Origin: JBBRNH01 sp038230415
GTDB lineage: Bacteria; Bacteroidota; Bacteroidia; Cytophagales; Spirosomataceae
Length of the DNA: 25,639 nt
NCBI GenBank assembly: GCA_038230415.1
Contig: JBBRNH010000088.1
Span: forward strand, 1 to 25,639
Direction of reading: 5' to 3'
This document shows, one piece after another, positions 13,704 to 21,764 of the stretch. Made by a program: the position numbers and the translations under genes. Positions within the stretch are counted from its first letter, which is position 1. Every line of letters begins with the position of its first letter. Below the pieces are notes generated by a model. It did not search any database. It was given only the letters and a program-made list of their open reading frames with translations, and was not told the DNA's origin.

Positions 13704-15752
13704 TTACCAGACTCTGATTCGCTGATCTTTAGGCTTGTAGAGTTTGTCGCCGGGTTTCACATCAAACGCCTGATACCAGGCATCAATGTTTGAGAGCGGG
13801 CCGTTGCAGCGGTATTGCCCCGGCGCGTGGGAGTCGGTCAGAATCAGTTGGGCCGTTGTTTCGGGCAGAACGTTGATGCGCCATACCTGCGCCCACGATA
13901 GAAAAAACCGTTGGTCGGGCGAGAATCCGTCAACTGTCTCTCCCCCCTTGCCGGATGTTGCCCGGCCCTGCTTCGTTTTCTTGAAGGCATCGTAGGCAAT
14001 TGCCAGCCCGCCGAGGTCGGCGAGGTTTTCGCCGAGGGTCAGTTTGCCGTTTACCTTCAGCGTATCTAACACTCTGTAGCCAAAAAACTGGGCCTCCACC
14101 TTGTCGGCGCGTTCCTTAAACTTGGCCGCGTCGGCTGCTGTCCACCAGTCGCGCAGTGTGCCATCGGCATCGTACTGACGGCCCGAATCGTCGAATCCGT
14201 GCGTCATTTCGTGACCGATTACGGCTCCGATACCGCCGTAATTGATGGCATCGTCGGCATCGGCATCAAAAAACGGAAACTGCAAAATAGCCGCCGGAAA
14301 CGCGATTTCGTTGTTTACGGGATTGTAATAGGCGTTCACCGTTGGCGGGGTCATGCCCCATTCGGTGCGGTCAACGGCCTTGCCGAGTTTGTTAATCATG
14401 TACTGGTATGACCACTGACTGGCGGCTTTGACGTTGCCATAAAAATCGCGCCGACTGATACTCACACCCTCATAATTTTTCCATTTGTCAGGGTAGCCGA
14501 TTTTGCGTTTGAACGAGACGAGTTTGTTCAGGGCGCGTTTTTTGGTTTCGGCAGTCATCCAGTCCAAGCCGTTGATGTGTTCTTTAAACGACGCTTCGAG
14601 GTTATCAACCAGCGTCATCATCCGCAGTTTGGCTTCGGGTTTGAAGTACTGTTGCACATAAAGCTGGCCCAGCGCGTCGCCCAAGGTTCCGTCTATCAGG
14701 CTGCTGACCCGTTGCCAGCGCGGGGTTTGCTCTTTTTGGCCGGTCAGCACTTTCGAGAACGCAAAGTTCTGATCCACAAAGTCTTTACCGAGATACGGGG
14801 CCGCATTTTTCAGGATATTCCAGCGCATATACGTTTTCAGTTCGTCAACCGGGGTGGCGGTTATCAGGCTGTCAACGGCTTTGAAAAACGCGGGGCTGCT
14901 CACCAGCACGGTGTCTTGCCCGGTCACCCCGAATTTGCTCAACTGCGTAGCCCAGTTAATGCCCGGCGTTATCCGCGAAAAAGCCGGAACCGCCAGTTTG
15001 TTATACGTTTTGTACGGATCGCGCATCTCTACCCGCGCCATTTGCGCTTTGGCAAGGGCGGTTTCGAGCCGCACCACCACATCGGCGTTTTGGGAGGCCC
15101 GCGTGGTTTCTTCGCCCACCAAGCCAAACATTTTGGTTAAATGATTGCGGTAAGCATCGCGGATTTTCTGACTGCGGGCATCGTTTTTCAGGTAATAATC
15201 CCGGTCGGGGAGGGTGGTGCCGCCCTGCCCCAACTGCGGCAGGTATTTGGCCGGGTTCTTGCGATCCTGCGCCACAAAAAAGCCGAACAACATTCCCGTT
15301 CCCTGAGCGCGGAGCTGGGCCATTTCGTTCAGGATGGTTTCTTTGGTGGTTAGCCGGTCAACCTGCATGAGGTCGGGGCGGATGGCTTCGGCACCAAAAC
15401 GGTCGGCAAAACTGCTGTCCATACCGCTGGCATAAAAATCACCGACGAGCTGATGCAACCGACTTTTGGCCGTGTTTTTGGCAGCGTCTTCGAGCAGCGT
15501 TTTCATGGCTTCCGAGCTTCGTTCGCGGAGTTCATTAAAGCTGCCCCACGATGTTTTTGATGCCGGAATTGGGTTGGCTTTCAGCCAGTTACCATTAGCA
15601 TACCGATAAAAATCATTGCCCGGCTTCACCGACGAATCCATGTTTTGCGGGTCAATGAATTTGCGGGGCGCGGCTGTTTTTTTGGGCGGTGCTGCCACCG
15701 CAAGCGTAGCAGACAAGGCGAAGGTGACCACGAGCCGGATTGCGTTTTTCAT
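13704..15752 (-). CDS. M13 family zinc metallopeptidase (PepO/neprilysin-like)
   Basis: A 682-residue exported endopeptidase. It has a signal peptide (AIRLVVTFALSATLAVAA), the long helical N-terminal PepM13_N region starting at DSSVKPGNDFYRYANGNWLK, and a C-terminal catalytic domain. Zinc ligands are visible: HEMTH (His514, Glu515, His518) in GGIGAVIGHEMTHGFDD and the third ligand Glu575 in GENLADLGGLAIA. PVNNEIAFPAAILQFPFF is the typical substrate-binding stretch, and the C-terminus RVW matches the family. Length is normal and all key residues are present, so the enzyme should be active in the periplasm or at the cell surface against short peptides. It is flanked by its own terminator. Confidence 0.96.
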   Translation of the reverse strand: MKNAIRLVVTFALSATLAVAAPPKKTAAPRKFIDPQNMDSSVKPGNDFYRYANGNWLKANPIPASKTSWGSFNELRERSSEAMKTLLEDAAKNTAKSRLHQLVGDFYASGMDSSFADRFGAEAIRPDLMQVDRLTTKETILNEMAQLRAQGTGMLFGFFVAQDRKNPAKYLPQLGQGGTTLPDRDYYLKNDARSQKIRDAYRNHLTKMFGLVGEETTRASQNADVVVRLETALAKAQMARVEMRDPYKTYNKLAVPAFSRITPGINWATQLSKFGVTGQDTVLVSSPAFFKAVDSLITATPVDELKTYMRWNILKNAAPYLGKDFVDQNFAFSKVLTGQKEQTPRWQRVSSLIDGTLGDALGQLYVQQYFKPEAKLRMMTLVDNLEASFKEHINGLDWMTAETKKRALNKLVSFKRKIGYPDKWKNYEGVSISRRDFYGNVKAASQWSYQYMINKLGKAVDRTEWGMTPPTVNAYYNPVNNEIAFPAAILQFPFFDADADDAINYGGIGAVIGHEMTHGFDDSGRQYDADGTLRDWWTAADAAKFKERADKVEAQFFGYRVLDTLKVNGKLTLGENLADLGGLAIAYDAFKKTKQGRATSGKGGETVDGFSPDQRFFLSWAQVWRINVLPETTAQLILTDSHAPGQYRCNGPLSNIDAWYQAFDVKPGDKLYKPKDQRIRVW

Positions 15753-15813
15753 AAGTTGTGATTACTCGATAAAGGGTTAGATCGAAAGACGACAAAGTTA
15801 GCCGGGGAGCAAC

Positions 15814-15838
15814 AAAAAACCCCGGCCAAAGACCGGGG
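15814..15838 (-). terminator. Hairpin terminator after the thioredoxin-like gene
   Basis: On the minus strand CCCCGGTC and GGCCGGGG form a strong stem around a short loop, followed by six Ts. It lies 25 bases after the stop of the thioredoxin-like gene (15864) and closes that transcript. Confidence 0.88.
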
Positions 15839-15863
15839 AAGACGTTATTCTATGCGCTGGTAA

Positions 15864-16460
15864 CTATTGCCCCGCCGGAACGGGCATCGCCGGTTGGTAT
15901 TCTTTTACGTATGTGCCGGTCTTGTAGGTCTCAAACGGCTCTTTGGCATTGTGCCCTCCGCCAAAATAGGTCAGAATCTGGTGGGCCATGCGCGGCTCTA
16001 AATAGCCCGGCAAGGGTTGAATCATCTGGCCTTTCTCGTCTAAAAACACTGTTGTCGGGTAGCTCATCTGGCCTTTCAGCAGGGAAGCGGCTAACTCATG
16101 CACCCCGCGCCCGCCCTGGTCAACGTATTTGAAGGTTTGCAAACCCAACGTAATGTTTTCGCGCTGTTCGGCATTGAGTTTCACGGCGTGGTAATGCTCG
16201 TTGATGTAGTCTATGATGGCGGGCTGGGTAAACGTTTTCTGATCCATCACTTTGCACCAGCCGCACCAGTCAGTATAGACATCAATAAAGATTTTTTTCG
16301 GCGTTTTGGTATTCTCCGCGAACGCCTGCTCGATGGTCATCCACTTGATTTTTTTCTCGCCCGGTTTCGGGTCATCCTGACGCGGAGCCGTGAAACCGAA
16401 CAATAACGTTGTGCCAACAACGGTCAGCAGCAGGAGTGGGGCGATAAGAGTACGGTTCAT
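15864..16460 (-). CDS. Exported thioredoxin-like protein with CGWC motif
   Basis: A 198-residue periplasmic thioredoxin-fold protein. A hydrophobic signal (LIAPLLLLTVVGTTLLFGFT) precedes the mature domain. IFIDVYTDWCGWCKVMDQ contains the active-site pair Cys66/Cys69, and SYPTTVFLDEKG carries the conserved cis-Pro. The DWCGWCK form is typical of the DUF255/thioredoxin_7-like group in Bacteroidota, which reduce or isomerise disulfides in exported proteins. It follows the Gfo/Idh/MocA gene after 39 bases on the same strand and may be co-transcribed, and it ends at a strong terminator. Confidence 0.9.
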   Translation of the reverse strand: MNRTLIAPLLLLTVVGTTLLFGFTAPRQDDPKPGEKKIKWMTIEQAFAENTKTPKKIFIDVYTDWCGWCKVMDQKTFTQPAIIDYINEHYHAVKLNAEQRENITLGLQTFKYVDQGGRGVHELAASLLKGQMSYPTTVFLDEKGQMIQPLPGYLEPRMAHQILTYFGGGHNAKEPFETYKTGTYVKEYQPAMPVPAGQ

Positions 16461-16499
16461 TGTTGTATCTGCCAGTCAGTGTATTAACAAAGGTAGGAT

Positions 16500-17594
16500 T
16501 TATTTCAACTCGATTCGGCGACCCGTTTCGGCAGCCCGGTAAACGGCCTGCATGAGCCGCACATCGCGCAGCCCCTCCTGCCCCGTAATGTGGTCGGGCA
16601 GGGTTTCATTGTTTAGTAATGCCTGGCAAACACCGTCTAACATCGTGGCCTGATGATGCACAATCGGTTGCTCGATGATGCCTTTGCTGGTGCGGCCTTT
16701 CAGGGGGCCGTAGCCAAAAGCCGGGGCCAACTCAAACCAGCCTTTTTCGCAGGAAGCGTATAACCGCTCAACACCGGCCACGTAACTGGTGGTGGAATTG
16801 GAAACGATGCCGCCCGGAAACTGAAACTGCCAGAAGAGCGTCTCTTCAACTTCTTTAAACTTAACGGGGTCGGTTTTGGGCGAAAACTGCGCCGTTACCG
16901 ATGTTGGCTCTAAGCCCGTCACGTAGCGGCTGCCCTGCACGGCGTAGATGCCCACGTCCATCATGGGGCCACCACCCGCCAGCGACTTTTTGAGCCGCCA
17001 CTGCGTTGGGTCGCCAATTTTGAATCCGTCGCTGCTTTCCACAAACCGAATATCGCCAAACGTTTTTTCCCGGCCCAAGCGCATAATTTCTTTGGTAAAC
17101 GGCTCGTAATGAAGCCGGTAGCCGATAGCCAACTGCCGGTTGGCTTTTTTGCAGGCATCTATCATCTGCTGACATTCTTTCTCCGTGATCGCCATTGGCT
17201 TCTCGCAGATCACGTGTTTGCCCGCCTGAGCCGCCCGAATCACAAACTCGTGGTGCATGGCGTTGGGCAGTACCACATACACCACGTCAATGGCTTTGTT
17301 ATCGGCAATGCGGTCGAAAGTTTTGTAGTCATAGACGTTTTCTTTCGGGAGATTGTACGTCTTCATCCACTGTTCGGCTTTGGCGGGCGTTCCGGTCACG
17401 ATGCCTTTGAGTTCACAAAACTCGGTTTGTTGCAGGCCCGGAGCCAACTGATTGGTGCTGTAACTGCCCAGCCCAACCAGGGCCACGCCTAATTTGCGGT
17501 CGGCCCCAAAACGGTTGGCAACACCCGGCAAGGCGAGTGCTGAGGCACCGAGACCGGCTAAAAAATTTCGGCGGGAAAGCGCGTTCTGTTGCAT
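16500..17594 (-). CDS. Tat-exported Gfo/Idh/MocA family oxidoreductase
   Basis: A 364-residue NAD(P)-dependent oxidoreductase. The N-terminus MQQNALSRRNFLAGLGASAL is a twin-arginine signal, so the folded, cofactor-loaded enzyme is probably exported. The Rossmann domain starts LGVALVGLGSYS; VVYVVLPNAMHHEF and GKHVICEKPMAI, with the conserved EKP lysine, follow, then IGYRLHYEPF and the C-terminal alpha/beta domain with GGPMMDVGIYAVQG. This matches the glucose-fructose-oxidoreductase-like branch; the sugar substrate is unknown. Exported members of this family often work beside TIM-barrel isomerase-like proteins such as the one at 11942, but no link is shown here. Confidence 0.92.
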   Translation of the reverse strand: MQQNALSRRNFLAGLGASALALPGVANRFGADRKLGVALVGLGSYSTNQLAPGLQQTEFCELKGIVTGTPAKAEQWMKTYNLPKENVYDYKTFDRIADNKAIDVVYVVLPNAMHHEFVIRAAQAGKHVICEKPMAITEKECQQMIDACKKANRQLAIGYRLHYEPFTKEIMRLGREKTFGDIRFVESSDGFKIGDPTQWRLKKSLAGGGPMMDVGIYAVQGSRYVTGLEPTSVTAQFSPKTDPVKFKEVEETLFWQFQFPGGIVSNSTTSYVAGVERLYASCEKGWFELAPAFGYGPLKGRTSKGIIEQPIVHHQATMLDGVCQALLNNETLPDHITGQEGLRDVRLMQAVYRAAETGRRIELK

Positions 17595-17718
17595 GACGAT
17601 TGGGTTTTAGGATGTCAGAATCAGCCCATTGTAAACGGCAAAAAAAGTACCAATTATTCCGAGTCTACCCGAAATGGGATACTTTTTGAGCAAACGCCCC
17701 CTAAATCGTCGGTTTCGG

Positions 17719-18201
17719 TCAGGCCAGACCAATCTGAATCTCGGTCACGCAGGTTTCGGGCCGGTCTTTGTCCACGTAGGTATAGACCTCCCGAATGTGA
17801 CCATCGTTTCGGCGACCACTGCCATAAAGCTGCCCAAACAGCGCGTCATACACTGCCGAAAAATCAGCCCACGCGCCCGTATAAGTATAAGCCGCGTACC
17901 GAAACGCAGCAAACGTTTTGTAGCTGAACGTCCCCGCCGAATCAGTAGGCGCGGCAATGGGCAGCGCAATGTCTACCTGAAATTCGTTGTGTACGTCGCC
18001 CGTCACGCCGGCATAAATGTATTGAACCGGGCCGGTCGTTGTCAGGCCCAGCCGGGCCGCTTCGATGTACAGTTCGCCAACCACATGGTTCCACTCAGAG
18101 AGGGTTGCCAGCGTGGTGTGGGTGGTAAAGCATAGAGCGGTGAACGGTGCCGTTTCTTTGTCGGCAAGGGCATTTTCGGGGATTTCGATGGTTGCAGTCA
18201 T
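17719..18201 (-). CDS. GyrI-like/AraC effector-binding-domain protein
   Basis: A 160-residue soluble protein without an HTH domain. Its pattern of alternating strands and two helices, with GPVQYIYAGV, EFQVDIALPI, FSYKTFAAFRYAAYTYTGAWADF and REVYTYVD, fits the GyrI-like small-molecule-binding domain (AraC effector-binding type). It begins 82 bases after the stop of the WYL regulator on the same strand. Such pairings are common, and the protein may bind the ligand that the regulator responds to. Function is inferred from fold resemblance only. Confidence 0.65.
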   Translation of the reverse strand: MTATIEIPENALADKETAPFTALCFTTHTTLATLSEWNHVVGELYIEAARLGLTTTGPVQYIYAGVTGDVHNEFQVDIALPIAAPTDSAGTFSYKTFAAFRYAAYTYTGAWADFSAVYDALFGQLYGSGRRNDGHIREVYTYVDKDRPETCVTEIQIGLA

Positions 18202-18283
18202 GCGTAGAATTTGCTTTCGTAATTACTAAAACAAAAATCAACGCAGGCTATGACAACCGTATGTCAGCAGCGTTTGCCCATTT

Positions 18284-19228
18284 TCAGCCGTTGTAATGCT
18301 GGTGAATATCGGCAGCGCGGGCCTTCATCAACTCCCGGAGTTCAGACGGGCTTTCGACAGTGACCCAACAGCCGTACATCAGCAGCCACGACGCTAAACC
18401 GGGTAAATACTGGGTCATAAAGCGCATCTGCACCCGGTTGTCCTGCTCGGCCTCCCTCACGAAACCAAATCCGTACCGTTGCTCCTGCACGAAACGGGCC
18501 ATGTTCTTCTCGAACGAAATCACCACTTCCTGTAAGTTTTCGGTCTTTCGCAACTGGTCGAGGTAGGCTTGCAGGGTCAGTAACGACTGGCGCGAGAACG
18601 CCTGCCGGGTTTCGGTCAGGTGCCGGATGCGGTCAACCCGGAAGTCGCGGTAATCCTGCCGGAGTCGGCAAAACCCAATCAGGTGCCAGCCCACGCCGTA
18701 ATGCCAGAGACCAATCGGTTCTACATCGCGGAGGGTGGTTTGGTCAGAATAACCCGACTGATAGTCAAGCGTCAGAACGCACTGCTGCACAATGGCGGCC
18801 TGAATCCGGTTCAGGAGCGCGTCAGAAAACGGCACGGGCCGGGGCCGTGCCGACACGTCAATGGCGGGTTCGAGGTCGGTGAGGTGTTCTTTCTCGCTGT
18901 GTTTGAGCACCGATTTGATTTTAAACAACGCCGATGCAAACGGCTCCCGGAGCGAGGCATCGGCCATTTTTTCGATAAACTTTGCCCCAAACACCAGCGC
19001 ACTGGCTTCGGCATTGGTAAACATCACGGGCGGCAGGTGGTAGTTTTCCAGGAAATACCCTACGCCTGCCTCGGCCCCGATTGGCACACCCGCTTCTTCG
19101 AGCGAGCGAATATCCCGATATACTGTCCGTAGACTAATCTCGAAACGGTCAGCGATTTCAGAAGCCCGGATTACACGCTTGCTTTGCAGGTGAATCAGGA
19201 TGGCGGTCAGGCGGTCAAGGCGGTTCAT
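18284..19228 (-). CDS. YafY-type WYL-domain transcriptional regulator
   Basis: A 314-residue DNA-binding regulator. The ATG at 19226-19228 starts MNRLDRLTAILIHLQSKRVI, the normal N-terminus of the family; the open frame further upstream is not protein-like. An HTH_11 domain (ASEIADRFEISLRTVYRDIR) is followed by the WYL region with VEPIGLWHYGVGWHLIGFCR and DYRDFRVDRIRHL, and a C-terminal extension with RFVQEQRYGFGF. The ligand is unknown. The gene is divergent from the hybrid sensor gene at 19397. A perfect palindrome (19259-19287) lies 31 bases upstream of its start, overlapping a TATTTTTA -7-like element, consistent with autoregulation. Confidence 0.92.
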   Translation of the reverse strand: MNRLDRLTAILIHLQSKRVIRASEIADRFEISLRTVYRDIRSLEEAGVPIGAEAGVGYFLENYHLPPVMFTNAEASALVFGAKFIEKMADASLREPFASALFKIKSVLKHSEKEHLTDLEPAIDVSARPRPVPFSDALLNRIQAAIVQQCVLTLDYQSGYSDQTTLRDVEPIGLWHYGVGWHLIGFCRLRQDYRDFRVDRIRHLTETRQAFSRQSLLTLQAYLDQLRKTENLQEVVISFEKNMARFVQEQRYGFGFVREAEQDNRVQMRFMTQYLPGLASWLLMYGCWVTVESPSELRELMKARAADIHQHYNG

Positions 19229-19258
19229 GGTCGGGGCGTTGGGTTGGGGGCTGTAAAA

Positions 19259-19287
19259 ATACGGGGTTGTTGGGCGTAACCCCGTAT
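19259..19287. promoter_or_regulatory. Palindromic candidate operator in the yafY/hybrid-sensor divergent region
   Basis: ATACGGGGTT (19259-19268) and AACCCCGTAT (19278-19287) are perfectly complementary around nine bases. The site is 31 bases upstream of the WYL regulator start and about 110 bases before the sensor gene. It is not followed by a T-run, which argues against a terminator. A WYL regulator binding here could control both genes. Confidence 0.55.
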
Positions 19288-19396
19288 AAAACAGAAACGC
19301 AACTACGCTTATATGCAAACTGACGCATCCTACTTTTTTCGGTAGGGCAAGGTAATAAGTTACTTTACACACAAAACCCTCCGTCTCGCTTTCCCT

Positions 19397-21676
19397 GTGC
19401 CAACGCACCGTTTTATTTGTTGTCTGTGTCTGTTGGCTGGATTCCCGCTTACTGGTGTTGCTACGCCCGGTGTGGTGGCCCGGCCCGATACCACTGCCGT
19501 AACCGACCTGACCCGTTCAGTGGCGTATTTCGTTGACCCAACCGGGCGGCTACCCTTAGCAACCGTCCGTCAACAAGCCTATCAGTCGGCGGATACCGAT
19601 GTCCTTAATTTTCGGTTTAGCCCCGATGTTGTCTGGCTCCGGTTTACCCTCCGGCAACCCGCCAACACGCCCCAAAATTATGTGCTGCAATTGTCAAACT
19701 GGTATATAGACGACGCTGATTTATACAGCCCGCAGCCAAACGGCGGCTTTCGGGCAGAGCGGGCGGGCAACGGGATTCCGCTGCACCAACGAGCCATCAA
19801 AAGCCGGTATCCCACCTTTGCCGTGCGGTTGCCCGATAGCCAGCCGTACACGTTTTACCTGCGCCTGACCAACTCACAATACAACAATTTCACGGTTAAG
19901 CTCTGGCCCCGAACCCTGTTTTTCGATGTGAAACTCTCCGGTGATTCTGCCGATTTTGCCCTGGGGCTGATTGCCATGCGGCTGGCCTTTCACGTGGCTC
20001 TGTTGCTGTTTCTGTTTGGCGATCAGAAATTCAGGGCATACAGCCTGTTCGGAATCTCGGTTTGTCTGATCTACTTTTTTTCGGGCGGCAACGGCAGCAT
20101 TATTTTCCCTGACTCGCCCTATCTGGCAAACGTGCTGTTTTTCGTGTGTTTATCGCTCACACCGGCTTCGCTGTCGTACTTAGTCAGCATTGTGCTGAAC
20201 GTGCCAACGCACCTGCCCCGCTTTGTGCCGGTGTTGTGGCTGTTCGGCGCGGTGGGCTTGGTAAACTTAGTGGTCAATCTGTTCGGCCATCATGCCTACA
20301 TCAGTTGGGCATTCGTCGCCTTTATGAGCCTGATGCTGTTCACGTTTCTGGTGGTTATCATCTGGCTGTTGGCAAAAGGTGTTCGGCCAACGGTTTGGTA
20401 CATGATCCCGATGCTGATCTATATTCCGTCATTTTGCCTGTATTATGCCCGCAACGCCGGTCTGCACAGCCTACCCATGACCGAGGTTGGAATGCGGTCG
20501 GTATTTTTTGTGGAGTTTTTGTGCGTACCGTTCATTATTGCTGTCATGCTCCGCACTGCCTACCGGGAGCGACTTGCCATTGCCAAAGACCTGTATCTGC
20601 GGCAGGCCGAGAGCGACAGTCTGCGCCAGCTCGACCGGGCTAAGACGAACTTCTTCACTGATATTTCGCACGAGTTCAGACTGCCGCGCACGCCCATTGT
20701 CGGCCCCCTCAACGACCTCCGCCAGCGATTTCCTGCCCTGGCAGATCGGCAGTCGGGCCGTGACCCCGTTTCAAGGCCCGACCCTATCGCTGACGATTTG
20801 CATTTCCCGGTTCTGGTGAATCGTGACGCACAGGCCGGGCTTAATCAGGCATTGCCATCGATACCAACTGAACAGCCTACCGACAACCGGCCTTTGGTAT
20901 TGATTGTGGAGGATAATGACGATTTGCGGGTCTACATCCGCTCTATTCTGGGCGAGCAGTACCGGGTTCTGGAAGCTGCCGATGGGCAACACGGGCTGGA
21001 GATGGTACAGGAAACCCCGCCCGACCTGATCGTGACCGATTTGATAATGCCCCGACTCGATGGGCTTGAACTCTGCCGCCAACTCCGGCAAAACGAGCAG
21101 ACTAACCATATTGCCATTGTGATGCTCACGGCCCGTGCCGCCCTCAACGACCGATTGCAGGGCTTGGAAACCGGAGCCGACGATTACCTGACAAAGCCCT
21201 TTGTTGCCGCCGAACTGCTGGTGCGGGTACAGAACCTCCTGCGTCGGCAAGACAACCTGCGCCAATATCTGCGTAGTCAGCTACTGAGTGAGCCGGGCCG
21301 CGAGCGCAAGTCGGCAACGCACAACAACGCCATGCAAGTGGTTCATAGTGAGCGGCAACAGGCATTTATTGAGCGGATATACAAGCAGATTGACCAGCAC
21401 ATAGAGCAGCCGGCGTTTAGCGTCGAAACCCTGGCCGAAGCCGTGGCAATGAGTAGCCGGACGCTCAACCGCAAACTGAATACGCTGGTGGGCATGACCG
21501 CCGGTGAGGTAATCCGTAGTTACCGGCTTCGGCGGGCGGCAGAACTGCTGCGTCAGGGCATATCGCCCACCGAAACTGCCTACCGGGTTGGCTTCGAGAG
21601 TCCGTCTCATTTTAGCCGCACCTTCCGGGAGCAGTTTCGGCAGTCACCGTCGGCGTATGCCAAAACAGACCCCTGA
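19397..21676 (+). CDS. 7TM-DISM sensor with degenerate HisKA, REC and AraC HTH, lacking HATPase
   Basis: A 759-residue one-protein signalling system. A GTG start precedes a signal sequence (FICCLCLLAGFPLTG). Residues about 30-180 form a 7TMR-DISMED2 sensor domain, about 186-398 the seven membrane segments, then a coiled region and an H-box FFTDISHEF with His425, but the following RTPLT consensus reads RLPRT. Only about 80 residues later the REC domain begins (Asp506 acidic pocket, phosphoacceptor Asp548, Thr in MLTAR, Lys in LTKPF), and an AraC HTH ends the protein (SVETLAEAVAMSSRTLNRKL, GFESPSHFSRTFREQF). The HATPase_c domain normally between them is absent, so it cannot phosphorylate itself. 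No frameshift is seen; an in-frame deletion is likely. Confidence 0.9.
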   Translation: MPTHRFICCLCLLAGFPLTGVATPGVVARPDTTAVTDLTRSVAYFVDPTGRLPLATVRQQAYQSADTDVLNFRFSPDVVWLRFTLRQPANTPQNYVLQLSNWYIDDADLYSPQPNGGFRAERAGNGIPLHQRAIKSRYPTFAVRLPDSQPYTFYLRLTNSQYNNFTVKLWPRTLFFDVKLSGDSADFALGLIAMRLAFHVALLLFLFGDQKFRAYSLFGISVCLIYFFSGGNGSIIFPDSPYLANVLFFVCLSLTPASLSYLVSIVLNVPTHLPRFVPVLWLFGAVGLVNLVVNLFGHHAYISWAFVAFMSLMLFTFLVVIIWLLAKGVRPTVWYMIPMLIYIPSFCLYYARNAGLHSLPMTEVGMRSVFFVEFLCVPFIIAVMLRTAYRERLAIAKDLYLRQAESDSLRQLDRAKTNFFTDISHEFRLPRTPIVGPLNDLRQRFPALADRQSGRDPVSRPDPIADDLHFPVLVNRDAQAGLNQALPSIPTEQPTDNRPLVLIVEDNDDLRVYIRSILGEQYRVLEAADGQHGLEMVQETPPDLIVTDLIMPRLDGLELCRQLRQNEQTNHIAIVMLTARAALNDRLQGLETGADDYLTKPFVAAELLVRVQNLLRRQDNLRQYLRSQLLSEPGRERKSATHNNAMQVVHSERQQAFIERIYKQIDQHIEQPAFSVETLAEAVAMSSRTLNRKLNTLVGMTAGEVIRSYRLRRAAELLRQGISPTETAYRVGFESPSHFSRTFREQFRQSPSAYAKTDP

Positions 21677-21727
21677 GCCGGACGGTCACTTTCTTGCCGG
21701 TGAATCTATGCAATCCGATACGGGTTG

Positions 21728-21735
21728 TACCTTTG
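21728..21735 (+). promoter_or_regulatory. Possible -7 element for lpd
   Basis: TACCTTTG matches the Bacteroidota TAnnTTTG pattern 30 bases upstream of the lpd ATG. No -33 TTG is present at normal spacing, so it is a weak call. Confidence 0.35.
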
Positions 21736-21764
21736 CCACCACAGGCCAACTCACTAAAAAAGTC

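Noticed and set aside
14577..15140. A 187-codon plus-strand frame inside the M13 peptidase gene
   Set aside because: It is a shadow of an intact, motif-rich peptidase gene and has no recognisable features of its own.
21588..21764. N-terminal extension of dihydrolipoyl dehydrogenase
   Set aside because: It overlaps the end of the AraC-type gene, and the family N-terminus starts at the ATG at 21765.
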